From a virus: a stretch of 44,312 nucleotides of DNA. Each line of letters opens with the position of its first letter. Position 1 is the first letter of the stretch. This document shows positions 30,762 through 37,688 of the stretch, piece by piece. The stretch covers positions 1-44,312 of the IMG/VR virus record IMGVR_UViG_3300020171_000058. One strand, given 5' to 3'. The position numbers were made by a program, and so were the translations under genes. The notes beneath the pieces were generated by a model, which saw nothing but the letters and a program-made list of their open reading frames with translations, did not search any database and was not told where the DNA came from.

Positions 30762-31034
30762 ATGAGTATACATACTTACAGACAGAAGTTAAGAGTCAAG
30801 GAACGTATACGCAAGCGAGACAACTACACCTGTCAGCTATGCGTTGCTCCAGGCTGGCAGGTAGACCACATCATACCGTTTGCTATCAGCCACGATAGTT
30901 CTGAGGCTAATTTGCGTATCCTATGCAAGGCATGCAATTACAAGACCAGGCGTGAGCGCAAAGATGCTGCTATGTCTAACGATAAGTGGTGGGAGTACAT
31001 TCAAAAAGAGTACCTAGATTCACTTAGTACATAG
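30762..31034 (+). CDS. HNH endonuclease, 90 aa
   Basis: The motif runs CQLCVAPGWQVDHIIPFAIS then NLRILCKACNYKTRR. The DH pair, the Asn, the second Cys pair and the following Asn/Lys fit the HNH/McrA fold with a structural zinc held by four Cys. The enzyme is short, with a basic N-terminal helix. It may be a free-standing homing-type nuclease or take part in packaging or replication. It has its own promoter. Confidence 0.85.
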   Translation: MSIHTYRQKLRVKERIRKRDNYTCQLCVAPGWQVDHIIPFAISHDSSEANLRILCKACNYKTRRERKDAAMSNDKWWEYIQKEYLDSLST

Positions 31035-31079
31035 ACTCACTGGGACGTACTATATAAATTTATGTTAACCAAACCACGC

Positions 31080-31535
31080 TCAAATAGCGTAATCGTCGCA
31101 TTGTGCTATCTCAGTTGCCGCTTCTATTACCTCAGTTTTACGCTCAGTTTCACCACTTTGGCAAAGTAATTGCGTATCATCTATTATACTAGCACGGAAC
31201 TTTGCCAGTTCACCACTCAGCCTGGCATAGTCAGCAGGCGTCATACTCACACTAGCCTGTATCACATTGCTATCTATCTGTATCCGTGCCTTGCCTAGCC
31301 TACGGTCTATCAGATAATACGCTGCGTTTACGTCGCCGCCCCCAGGAATGTCAAACGCCTTCTCGCAGAACGGACACTTAACTGGTATTACCTCTATTGC
31401 CTTATTGATAACAGTCATAAATGCCTGTAAAAGCGACTGTTCAAGTCTAACATTGCACTTATCAATGACGTGGTTATAGTTCATTCTACGTCCAGAGCGT
31501 CCTTTGACGCCGTGGAAATTGGGTGGTATTGCCAT
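31080..31535 (-). CDS. Lone leftward gene: terminase-small-like DNA-binding protein, 151 aa
   Basis: Start at ATG 31535 behind AGGAGG; an upstream ATG at 31604 lacks a site. The N-terminus (NFHGVKGRSGRRMNYNHV) is the basic Gly/Arg-rich type common at the start of phage small terminase or DUF5681-like proteins. Later AAYYLIDRRLGKARIQID resembles their conserved YxLDRxLGK segment. A CPFCEKAF pair is inserted. It is the only leftward gene in the rightward block. A role in packaging-site recognition is plausible but unproved. Confidence 0.5.
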   Translation of the reverse strand: MAIPPNFHGVKGRSGRRMNYNHVIDKCNVRLEQSLLQAFMTVINKAIEVIPVKCPFCEKAFDIPGGGDVNAAYYLIDRRLGKARIQIDSNVIQASVSMTPADYARLSGELAKFRASIIDDTQLLCQSGETERKTEVIEAATEIAQCDDYAI

Positions 31536-31604
31536 ATAGGAAAACCTCCTAATAACTAAGGTAATATTATCACAAATGGACAAAAGGGGCAAGCGGATGA
31601 CCAA

Positions 31605-32042
31605 AAGTGATAGTTTTAATATATATTTAATAAGAAACGGACTTGGTGGGGTAGGGGTAGTGATATATAGCAGTGATGTGGTGTATTAAAAAAAGAGTGA
31701 CAAATGAGAGCAAGTTTAGCCTTTGTAGGTACGCTACACTACTCTTTAGGTTACGTTGCGCTAGGTAGTGACAGGCTTGTTGTAGTACGTAGGTTACCTA
31801 CCTTAGTATAAGGGGTAAATTTATAAAATACAATACAAAGAATTTTATGAGCTTATAAAAAAGCTTTACAGTTATCTTATACGATGGTACAAAGTAGCAA
31901 TAGTAATAATAGCAATAATAATAATTAAAGTTCCAAACTGGTAAGATTAAAGTACCCCCTACTAAAGTACTATGCCAATACAGGACTATTAGGTGATTCT
32001 AATTCAGATGAATAAGGCATAAACTGAGCATAGGTTAAGAAA
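31605..32042. other. 438-nt non-coding gap with short inverted repeats
   Basis: I find no convincing gene. The part near 31720-31805 repeats the motif GTAGGT several times and contains GTAGGTTACCTAC at 31789-31801, a 6-bp inverted repeat around one base, which looks like an operator. An AT-rich stretch with AATAATAATAATT follows near 31910. It probably holds the promoters for the divergent genes on either side. Confidence 0.4.
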
Positions 32043-32168
32043 ATGGTTAAGAGATTCATATTGAGATTGATACGCTCTTGGATAGAAGAGGCATTGATTG
32101 AGGCTACAGCTAGGGGGCTGGTGGCTGGTTACAATCATGCTAAAGAGGAATTGAATGAACATAAATGA
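32043..32168 (+). CDS. Small amphipathic protein, 41 aa
   Basis: The frame gives MVKRFILRLIRSWIEEALIE plus 21 residues: a basic amphipathic helix followed by an acidic end. The ATG is preceded by a GGTTAAGAAA sequence and the stop overlaps the next gene by 14 nt. Coding is plausible but not certain. Confidence 0.4.
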   Translation: MVKRFILRLIRSWIEEALIEATARGLVAGYNHAKEELNEHK

Positions 32169-32619
32169 ACGGTTAGCCTATTTATGGCTGACTACTAAAG
32201 GCGGATATAAAGAGTATGAGGTTAGCTTTTCCTATAGTAGAACGCCTGATTTCATAGCCTATAAAGATAATGTCTCAATCGGTTACGAAGTCAAAACTGC
32301 TATCAATGGCAAGGTCATACTTTCTACTTATCAATTAGTTGACCTATTAAATCTAAAATACGCCTTTATCATGGTATTTTTAGATGATACTTGTAAACCT
32401 GTCTTAATGCCAGTGAAAATGATAGAAGCTGGATTTTATAACTTTAACGGTATTCATATCAGACTCTTTGAGGATACGTACCGTTTTAATAATTATTCAG
32501 TAGTCAATAAAAATACTAAGGAAATCATATATAAGGATAAGAAAGGTAAAACCGCTAATAGATTATGTCATAAACTCGGTAAGGAATTTTACGAAGTGGT
32601 ATATAATACCCCTGACTAA
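32155..32619 (+). CDS. PD-(D/E)XK nuclease-like protein, 154 aa
   Basis: The motif TPDFIAYKDNVSIGYEVKT (about residues 30-48) has PD, then about 12 residues, then ExK, the catalytic core of restriction-like nucleases and Holliday resolvase relatives. Flanking strands and helices (YAFIMVFLDDTCKPVLMPVK) fit the fold. The C-terminus is basic (DKKGKTANRLCHKLGK). Could act in recombination, host DNA breakdown or phage defence. Confidence 0.65.
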   Translation: MNINERLAYLWLTTKGGYKEYEVSFSYSRTPDFIAYKDNVSIGYEVKTAINGKVILSTYQLVDLLNLKYAFIMVFLDDTCKPVLMPVKMIEAGFYNFNGIHIRLFEDTYRFNNYSVVNKNTKEIIYKDKKGKTANRLCHKLGKEFYEVVYNTPD

Positions 32620-32639
32620 AGTACCATGACTAATAGGTG

Positions 32640-32940
32640 ATAGACATATATTTTAGATAGGTTTAGAGTAAATCTGTACATTAAGAAAAGAATAGAGCAG
32701 GCGGGTACGGTAAACCTCAGGGGCATGGCAGACAGTACCGGGGTGTAAAGCTGAATAGCTGACTGGGACACTCTACGGGGTGTGTAGGGACTGGCTACAG
32801 TGAATCAAACACTAACGGACACTGCTGGACAACCACAATGATACTGAGCTAGCGACGTACATGACGGTAACAAATAACCAGATATATAATAAGCCTTGTG
32901 ACACTGCCCGGAATACAATAACGGGCACGGCGATGATAGG
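32640..32940 (+). ncRNA. Candidate structured RNA region, about 300 nt
   Basis: This gap has no gene and is richer in GC than its surroundings. Visible helices include GGTAC/GTACC around 32704-32738, ACACTC/GGGTGT around 32768-32783, CAGTG/CACTG around 32798-32824, AGCT-GAAT-AGCT near 32750, and GCCCG/CGGGC around 32907-32927. A leader with several stem-loops or a small RNA is possible. No known class recognised. Confidence 0.4.
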
Positions 32941-33002
32941 ATTTATTTATTGATACCGCTTATCATACCCGATGGTAGGCGGTAATGAGTAAATAAATAA
33001 AT
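32941..33002 (+). repeat. Large hairpin with AT-rich outer arms
   Basis: ATTTATTTATT at 32941 pairs with AAATAAATAAAT at 32991. Inside, TACCGC (32954-32959) pairs with GCGGTA (32979-32984), and TACC (32966-32969) with GGTA (32974-32977). The ribosome site AGGGAGGG of the gene at 33016 follows directly, so the structure may control its translation or act as a terminator or cruciform. Confidence 0.65.
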
Positions 33003-33015
33003 AGGGAGGGTAACA

Positions 33016-33108
33016 ATGGAAAAGAAAATTAAAACACATGAACTCCTAGCCACTGGCAGGCTGGCGGAGATTCTGAGACGGACGCTAAACGTTCCCGCCA
33101 AAACCTAG
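33016..33108 (+). CDS. 30-aa peptide
   Basis: Strong GGGAGGG site 5 nt before ATG. The product MEKKIKTHELLATGRLAEIL then RRTLNVPAKT is a basic helix-like peptide. Real expression is plausible because of the site and its place between two structured elements. Function unknown. Confidence 0.45.
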   Translation: MEKKIKTHELLATGRLAEILRRTLNVPAKT

Positions 33109-33111
33109 AAC

Positions 33112-33191
33112 CTTCACTTCTGACTATAGGCTAATCCGAGTCTGGCACAGAATGACAGCCACTAAATTAGCCCTATAGATGAGCAGTGAAG
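33112..33191 (+). ncRNA. Long three-part stem-loop, 80 nt
   Basis: CTTCACT (33112-33118) pairs with AGTGAAG (33185-33191). CTATAGG-CTAAT (33124-33135) pairs with ATTAG-C-CCTATAG (33066 offset: 33166-33178) with one bulged C. TGGC (33143-33146) pairs with GCCA (33158-33161). Twenty-three base pairs in order make a random origin unlikely. It is immediately upstream of the gene at 33219 and could be a small RNA or a regulatory leader. Confidence 0.6.
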
Positions 33192-33218
33192 CTCAAATTA
33201 AAATAAGGGGGGAAGGAA

Positions 33219-33383
33219 ATGAATAACGAAATTACATTATGCGAGTCATGCCTAGTAGAAGGCATAAAAACCCCTGCAACTACTCATAGTAACAATCCCG
33301 ATTTCTCTGGTTATGAACTGTGCGAGGAATGCGCCAAAGAGTATGATTCACGTTCGCCATTATGTCCATGTGTAACTAGCTAG
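33219..33383 (+). CDS. Cys-rich zinc-binding-like protein, 54 aa
   Basis: Behind AAGGGGGGAAGG. Three Cys pairs (LCESC, LCEEC, LCPC) with conserved spacing in a short protein starting MNNEITLCESCLVEG. This fits a double zinc knuckle. It is one of several such small proteins in this block. Confidence 0.6.
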   Translation: MNNEITLCESCLVEGIKTPATTHSNNPDFSGYELCEECAKEYDSRSPLCPCVTS

Positions 33384-33384
33384 G

Positions 33385-33413
33385 GCACGGCTCCCCCCTA
33401 ACCGGGGGAGTGC
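33385..33413 (+). other. GC-rich hairpin between two zinc-ribbon genes
   Basis: GCAC...TGC outer pairs enclose CTCCCCC (33391-33397) with GGGGGAG (33404-33410). No T-run follows; the next ribosome site starts 12 nt later. It may attenuate or shield the downstream start. Confidence 0.55.
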
Positions 33414-33437
33414 TCAACTTAGCAGGGGGAGATAAAA

Positions 33438-33620
33438 GTGAAATGGATAGTTAAATCGTTTGCAGGCAGGTGGGTTAGACGTTGCCCATACTGCCAAAAA
33501 ATGACCAAGCATGACATTGAGCCAACGGATAACTACGTATGTGTCAACTGCAAAGCAATAGTAAATCCTGAGACTTATAAATTACTTCAGAGATGTGCTA
33601 GGGCACTATTGAGAGGGTAA
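33438..33620 (+). CDS. Zinc-ribbon protein, 60 aa
   Basis: GTG start behind CAGGGGGAG. The pair RRCPYCQKMTKHDIEP and YVCVNCKAIVNP form two CxxC knuckles 17 residues apart, the classic zinc ribbon, with basic residues before and after. Probably binds nucleic acid or a host protein. Confidence 0.65.
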   Translation: MKWIVKSFAGRWVRRCPYCQKMTKHDIEPTDNYVCVNCKAIVNPETYKLLQRCARALLRG

Positions 33621-33621
33621 A

Positions 33622-33822
33622 ATGAAACCATCTGATAAGCTCACTAAAAAACAATTACGGATATTAGAACAGGCCCGGCAAATAGCCAATGCGCATATAC
33701 CAGCTGGCTATTGGGACAACCATCAGCTATGCCCACGTTGTAGCGGGGCCGCCTTGCAGATGGTAGCTGGTGAAACTCGGACTTGCCCTGTTTGTGGAAT
33801 GACCTGGACTAGGGAGTCATAA
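33622..33822 (+). CDS. Zinc-ribbon protein with helical N-terminus, 66 aa
   Basis: Residues 8-27 form a helix (TKKQLRILEQARQIANAHIP); the C-terminal half has CPRCSG and CPVCGM, separated by about 17 residues. Starts 1 nt after the previous stop, so co-translated. A transcription or DNA-binding adaptor role is plausible. Confidence 0.65.
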   Translation: MKPSDKLTKKQLRILEQARQIANAHIPAGYWDNHQLCPRCSGAALQMVAGETRTCPVCGMTWTRES

Positions 33823-33823
33823 A

Positions 33824-34039
33824 ATGGAATACTTAATTATTCTCTTAATCCCTTTGGTGTGGCTACTCTTTGAATCGGACTGCATGACAGTACGCCTACC
33901 GATAGGCAAGGCTACCCCCGCTGAAAAGCCGATAGCAGAGAATGAACCTACTAGAGATGAATTAGTTGAATGCGGCTTAGTACCAGACGAATATGACTGC
34001 CTACTAGAAGCTCAAGAATACGCTAAGAGATTTAACTAA
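33824..34039 (+). CDS. Membrane-anchored small acidic protein, 71 aa
   Basis: Begins MEYLIILLIPLVWLLFESD, a single membrane helix, then a soluble acidic part (PTRDELVECGLVPDEYDCLL). Co-translated with the zinc-ribbon gene before it. Role unknown. Confidence 0.6.
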   Translation: MEYLIILLIPLVWLLFESDCMTVRLPIGKATPAEKPIAENEPTRDELVECGLVPDEYDCLLEAQEYAKRFN

Positions 34040-34063
34040 AAATAAATAAAGGGGGGAAATACA

Positions 34064-34357
34064 ATGATGCTGTTAACAAAAGAACTGAGAGCACAATTTC
34101 CCAAACTGTATGCAACTGAGAACATACCGACTGAAGAAAAGAAGGTCATTGCCAAGTTCTTTACACCAGATAGTAACTGGACATGGTATGCTGTGGAATT
34201 TGACGGCGTTGACCTGTTCTTTGGGTTGGTAGATGGCTTTGAAAAGGAATGGGGTTACTTTTCGCTAAAAGAATTACAAACCATCAAGGGCAAGCTTGGA
34301 CTACCTATTGAACGAGACAGGCATTTTGGACAACCCCAGATTAAAGAGTTAAAATAA
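34064..34357 (+). CDS. DUF2958 family protein, 97 aa
   Basis: The sequence contains LLTKELRAQFPKLYATE, KFFTPDSNWTWYAVEFDG, FFGLVDGFEKEWGYFSLKEL and LGLPIERDRHF, the conserved blocks of DUF2958, a small single-domain family of phages and mobile elements. Good site AAAGGGGGGAAA. Function of the family is not known. Confidence 0.88.
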   Translation: MMLLTKELRAQFPKLYATENIPTEEKKVIAKFFTPDSNWTWYAVEFDGVDLFFGLVDGFEKEWGYFSLKELQTIKGKLGLPIERDRHFGQPQIKELK

Positions 34358-34840
34358 ATGGACTATTCAGAATCATTTACAGACCATGACTTCACACCCG
34401 GACTTGATAACCTCGTAGTCTACGAATATCAAGAAGCTCACGAAATTGAGCAATACGCCTTGAAATGCGAGCTTGAATGCTTAAAAGAATCGGTTGCTCA
34501 AAGTCCAGCTAGACCGTACATCGCCTTAATAGCCAAAAACGGTGCTGGCAAGGGTGAGATTGATAAGCTGACCGAAAAGCAATACCAAATACTCACCGGT
34601 GCAAAATGGGTGTCCTTTACAATGAAGCAAGGCGCAAAAAAGCTAGTCCGTAAGGTTTTAATGGGCGGCGACCATGCCGGCACCGGATGCCGCAACAACA
34701 AAGGACAAATCATGTGGGAATATGCGCTGGACAGGACAGCCCGGGACTTAGGCTATGAGGATGGCGAGCAATTAAGAGATGACATACACAAAGTTAAGTC
34801 CAATTTAGACAGAATAAAAGAACTTGAAAGGATGGTGTAA
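34358..34840 (+). CDS. Hypothetical protein, 160 aa
   Basis: Begins immediately after the DUF2958 stop. It contains a conserved-looking stretch (TGAKWVSFTMKQGAKKLVRK) and a Gly/Asn-rich bit (GGDHAGTGCRNNKGQIMW). Helical ends (VKSNLDRIKELERMV). No family recognised; probably soluble. Confidence 0.6.
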   Translation: MDYSESFTDHDFTPGLDNLVVYEYQEAHEIEQYALKCELECLKESVAQSPARPYIALIAKNGAGKGEIDKLTEKQYQILTGAKWVSFTMKQGAKKLVRKVLMGGDHAGTGCRNNKGQIMWEYALDRTARDLGYEDGEQLRDDIHKVKSNLDRIKELERMV

Positions 34841-34842
34841 CT

Positions 34843-35019
34843 ATGAAAACTATGACCAGAAAAGAACTATTTAGAGATGCAATCCTAGAGGCATTAACGG
34901 AGGAGAAACATGATGCCATAAGAACTGAGGCAAGTTTGCCTAGAGGTCAGACTGACCATGTAAACGGAGTTATCGCCGGACTTAAACGGGCAGTCAAAAT
35001 AGTTCAAGAGATAAAATAA
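34843..35019 (+). CDS. Small helical protein, 58 aa
   Basis: Behind AAAGGATGG. The product (MKTMTRKELFRDAILEALTE...) has two helices and a conserved-looking GVIAGLKRAVKIVQE. It fits small phage regulators in size. No family recognised. Confidence 0.55.
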   Translation: MKTMTRKELFRDAILEALTEEKHDAIRTEASLPRGQTDHVNGVIAGLKRAVKIVQEIK

Positions 35020-35080
35020 AGAACACGGCAGTTTTGAACGCCGCTATCCATATTATTTTAAAAGAAAGGAAGGTGTAACT

Positions 35081-35305
35081 ATGAGATTAACTTGTCTAAT
35101 TTGTAAACATGATTTTGAGGCAGGTGAGAGATTTATAGTATTGGAATCGTGCTGTAAATATAAAAACAGTACAAAAACAGGTGTACGTTTAGCTATTTGT
35201 GCTAAACATATGTCTCAAGAAATAACAGACGCCCTGCTTATAAACACACCCGGATTTAGTAGCCATGAAAATCAAGTATGGGCTGAAAAAAGAATATATG
35301 GATAG
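35081..35305 (+). CDS. Cys/His-rich small protein, 74 aa
   Basis: Behind AAAGGAAGG. The N-terminus RLTCLICKHDFEAGERFIVL has CxxC, followed by ESCCKYK and ICAKHM, which together could bind one or two zinc ions in a treble-clef manner. No enzyme motif seen. Confidence 0.6.
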   Translation: MRLTCLICKHDFEAGERFIVLESCCKYKNSTKTGVRLAICAKHMSQEITDALLINTPGFSSHENQVWAEKRIYG

Positions 35306-35483
35306 CTTTAATCGCCAATCACAATTTAGAGCAGACGGTACTCAGACAGACGTACCTACTCCAAAGACCGAGAAGCCGCCAGTAATGCAACTATCCTGGC
35401 TGATAGTGCTGGATAAGGAAAGCCGAGACCGCAAGGCGAGGGAAGACAGCGGAATATTATTTGAGAAGGAGATAAGACCATGA
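35298..35483 (+). CDS. Hypothetical protein, 61 aa
   Basis: The ATG at 35298 overlaps the previous stop (ATGGATAG), which suggests coupling; an earlier ATG at 35265 has no ribosome site. The product (MDSFNRQSQFRADGTQTDVP...) is polar with a helical, charged end. Function unknown. Confidence 0.5.
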   Translation: MDSFNRQSQFRADGTQTDVPTPKTEKPPVMQLSWLIVLDKESRDRKAREDSGILFEKEIRP

Positions 35484-35791
35484 AACGAACTACCAAATTA
35501 AATGAATTGAAGGCTGGGATTGGTGAGTTTACCTGGGGTGAGGTTATCAAAATACACGAAATCGGCGAATACGCAATAGTAGAATATCACCCCTGGAAAT
35601 CTGAGGGCTGTATAGTGTTATCCGGTCAGCCAGACATGACCGAGACACTCTTTTCCTATTATATAGATGGTGAGGATTGTAGCCAGTCAGCCGAGAGTCT
35701 GGATGAAGCACTAGCCGGGTGTATTGCCTACAAGCATGAGGGGGCAAACGCTCAAGCAGGTGTCTACTTTATGCGAATGATTAATAAATAA
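35480..35791 (+). CDS. Hypothetical protein, 103 aa
   Basis: ATGA overlap with the gene before it. Mostly beta-like (FTWGEVIKIHEIGEYAIVEY) with a helix at ESLDEALAGCIAYKHEG. No motif recognised. Soluble and acidic, part of the accessory operon. Confidence 0.6.
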   Translation: MKRTTKLNELKAGIGEFTWGEVIKIHEIGEYAIVEYHPWKSEGCIVLSGQPDMTETLFSYYIDGEDCSQSAESLDEALAGCIAYKHEGANAQAGVYFMRMINK

Positions 35792-35808
35792 GGCGGAAGG
35801 AGATTATA

Positions 35809-36075
35809 ATGAATTACACTAAAGGCGAAAGGTACGTTGGTAGTGGTGAGGAATATTGGTATGTTGCCTCCAAAACAGATGACAGAATTATTGCCAGATT
35901 TCGCAATAAAGATGATGCGGCATTAGATGCCGCCGCTCCTACCATGTATGAGGCATTGAAACTTGTTACTACGGGTAGCGACATCAGAGACGGCGAGGTG
36001 GGCTTATTGCATTGCCCATCCAGAGAGGCTGTACTAAAAGCATTTCAGGCACTAGCCCTGGCAGAAGGCAAATAA
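35809..36075 (+). CDS. Hypothetical protein, 88 aa
   Basis: Behind GGAAGGAGA. It contains a pattern seen in many phage accessory proteins: WYVASKTDDRIIARFRNKDD then AALDAAAPTMYEALK, a beta-hairpin and a helix. Function unknown. It is the last gene before the repressor promoter. Confidence 0.6.
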   Translation: MNYTKGERYVGSGEEYWYVASKTDDRIIARFRNKDDAALDAAAPTMYEALKLVTTGSDIRDGEVGLLHCPSREAVLKAFQALALAEGK

Positions 36076-36079
36076 CCAC

Positions 36080-36118
36080 TTGACATTTGTCTCATTACGT
36101 GGTAGTATAAATGTACTA
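36080..36118 (+). promoter_or_regulatory. Near-leaderless promoter with operator-like palindrome
   Basis: TTGACA (36080-36085), 17-nt spacer and TAGTAT (36103-36108) form a strong sigma70-type promoter. The start codon is at 36118, so the transcript would begin within about 5 nt of it. TAGTA-TAAATG-TACTA (36103-36118) is an inverted repeat over the -10 box and start point, a natural site for autoregulation. Confidence 0.7.
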
Positions 36119-36330
36119 TGATAACAAAGATAACAAAAGAGGAAATCAAACAGATACGGGACAATCTCATATTGTCTCAAACAGAATTTGCCAAACTGAT
36201 AGGTGTAAAATGCTACAGAACAATAGCCCGATGGGAAGCGGGCACAAATAAACCTGGTAGTTTGGCGACTGAGAAATTAGAACGCCTACAGCGCAAGGCT
36301 GAAAGGAAAACACAATGCAAGTTAAAATAG
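36118..36330 (+). CDS. XRE-family helix-turn-helix regulator, 70 aa
   Basis: The core IKQIRDNLILSQTEFAKLIG then CYRTIARWEAGTNKP is a standard five-helix XRE/lambda-repressor-type DNA-binding domain. The ATG has no Shine-Dalgarno site and sits about 10 nt after the -10 box, so a leaderless mRNA is likely. The palindrome on its own promoter suggests it controls itself and perhaps the genes after it. No dimerisation domain is present. Confidence 0.85.
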   Translation: MITKITKEEIKQIRDNLILSQTEFAKLIGVKCYRTIARWEAGTNKPGSLATEKLERLQRKAERKTQCKLK

Positions 36331-36467
36331 ATTACTGCGCTGTATGTAAGCACCGGGGGCATTGCCCACTATTGAATAAATCCGAATGTCCATTTAATCA
36401 AATTGAGGAGCAGGGACTAATCCAGACAGTAAAATATAGAATTAAATATAAAGAGGAAAGGAATTAA
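36315..36467 (+). CDS. Cys-cluster small protein, 50 aa
   Basis: Begins inside the end of the regulator gene, behind AAAGGAAAA. The N-terminal part MQVKIDYCAVCKHRGHCPLL then NKSECPF gives four Cys and a His in zinc-binding spacing. A basic end follows. Function unknown. Confidence 0.55.
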   Translation: MQVKIDYCAVCKHRGHCPLLNKSECPFNQIEEQGLIQTVKYRIKYKEERN

Positions 36468-36471
36468 AGAA

Positions 36472-36855
36472 ATGTCAGTCAAAACACAGGAAGCTAAAGA
36501 CGCCGCCGACAAAGCATGGCAGGAAGCTACAGACGCCGCCGACAAAGCACGGCGGGAAGCTACAGCCCCCGCCGACAAAGCATGGCGGGAAGCTACAGCC
36601 CCCGCCTACAAAGCATGGCGGGAAGCTACAGACGCCGCCTACAAAGCACGGCAGGAAGCTACAGACGCCGCCGACAAAGCATGGCGGGAAGCTACAGCCC
36701 CCGCCTACAAAGCACGGCGGGAAGCTACAGACGCCGCCGACAAAGCACGGCGGGAAGCTACAGCCCCCGCCTACAAAGCATGGCGGGAAGCTACAGACGC
36801 CGCCGACAAAGCATGGCAGAGAAAAAATGTCAGTCAAAACAATAATCATCTGTGA
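36472..36855 (+). CDS. Alanine-rich 11-residue (hendecad) repeat protein, 127 aa
   Basis: After MSVKT the protein is ten copies of an 11-residue unit such as REATDAADKAW, then QRKNVSQNNNHL. Eleven-residue repeats favour a straight or slightly right-handed coiled coil. Aromatic residues (Trp or Arg at unit end, Asp or Tyr at position 8) recur in register. Ribosome site AGGAAAGGAA. It may be structural or a host-binding protein. The ribosome site could also serve the short gene at 36827, of which this seems an expanded version. Confidence 0.55.
   Translation: MSVKTQEAKDAADKAWQEATDAADKARREATAPADKAWREATAPAYKAWREATDAAYKARQEATDAADKAWREATAPAYKARREATDAADKARREATAPAYKAWREATDAADKAWQRKNVSQNNNHL
36487..36816 (+). 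repeat. 33-bp tandem repeat array, ten units
   Basis: Ten units of exactly 33 bp, each of the form CGGGAAGCTACAGACGCCGC and so on. Units differ at only four spots: CAG/CGG, GACGCC/GCCCCC, GAC/TAC and ATGG/ACGG, mixed in mosaic order. Such patterns arise by unequal crossing-over or gene conversion. The array keeps all three plus frames and one minus frame open. Confidence 0.9.
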
Positions 36856-36886
36856 TTCATGCGGGAAGGAAAGGATAAAAAGATGA
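36827..36886 (+). CDS. Mini zinc-finger peptide, 19 aa, possible ancestor of the array gene
   Basis: ATG 36827 begins MSVKTIIICDSCGKERIKR. The first 17 bases around ATG are the same as those at the array gene start (AAATGTCAGTCAAAACA). Its TGA overlaps the ATG of the next gene, typical of this operon. This suggests the original gene start lies here and the array was inserted behind a copied start. Confidence 0.45.
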   Translation: MSVKTIIICDSCGKERIKR

Positions 36887-37686
36887 GTAGAAAGATGAAG
36901 CTGGAAAATAAACCATACTCACGATTGATTGAGGAGGGGTTTACCATCCTTGAGCCTGAGATAAACAAGGTGGATTATTGCTGGCAGACCCTAGAATCAA
37001 TAGGTTTTACCGTCATCATGCCCTCTCAGTTAGTGCATGGTACTGGACTGGTTATCGGAAATATAATTGAGCATATAACTGATTGGGTAGATAGCACGAC
37101 AGTTGGCAATATTAAAAGTGCCAACATTAAAAATATTACTCAGTCCCCGGATAGTGAAACCCGACCAGTAGAAAGTAAAACGCTAACAGTAGATGGTGAA
37201 ACCATATTGGCAGGAGCTAAATTAGCAGGTGACACAGCTAGCGGCAGAAAGTTAGACCGCAAGCACCGGATAGACCACAAGCCAGAAATAGGGAAGAGAC
37301 CTTTGCATCATTCGTTGGCAACAGTTCAAGCACGCCGAGAAGATGCTGGGAGACATAAAGGACTTACAGAGGATGAAATCCAGCCAAGTAAGCCCAAGGA
37401 CAATTCTGCAAGCGTGGACGAACTAAAAACACATAAATCCACGCCTAATCCCATGGACAAGCACCCCTTAGCTGACTTTAGTATTGATGCTTTGAATAAT
37501 AAGGTGAAATTTAATGGCAAGGAATATCAGGGTAAAACACTCAAAGAATCTGTTGAAAAAGCTTTGATACAAGAGTTTAAGTATGCGTGTCTAAAATCTC
37601 CGTACGATTACGTTTCAGATATGCCAGAGCATGAGAACCGTACTCTAATACTGGGCATATTGAAGCCAGAAAGAGAGGCAAAGTAA
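36883..37686 (+). CDS. Hypothetical protein, 267 aa
   Basis: I use ATG 36883 behind AAAGGAT, giving an ATGA overlap with the mini-peptide; an earlier ATG at 36859 is in-frame. The protein has a globular N-terminal part (YCWQTLESIGFTVIMPSQLV), a long polar middle with low complexity, and a C-terminal alpha/beta part (NNKVKFNGKEYQGKTLKESV). Function not recognised. Confidence 0.6.
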   Translation: MSRKMKLENKPYSRLIEEGFTILEPEINKVDYCWQTLESIGFTVIMPSQLVHGTGLVIGNIIEHITDWVDSTTVGNIKSANIKNITQSPDSETRPVESKTLTVDGETILAGAKLAGDTASGRKLDRKHRIDHKPEIGKRPLHHSLATVQARREDAGRHKGLTEDEIQPSKPKDNSASVDELKTHKSTPNPMDKHPLADFSIDALNNKVKFNGKEYQGKTLKESVEKALIQEFKYACLKSPYDYVSDMPEHENRTLILGILKPEREAK

Positions 37687-37688
37687 AA

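Noticed and set aside
36487-36816. CRISPR-like array
   Set aside because: Units are contiguous 33-bp coding repeats without spacers, and no cas genes are present.
36475-36849. Long open frames on the minus strand and in other plus frames across the repeat array
   Set aside because: They result from the 33-bp GC-rich repeat staying open in several frames and have no ribosome sites.
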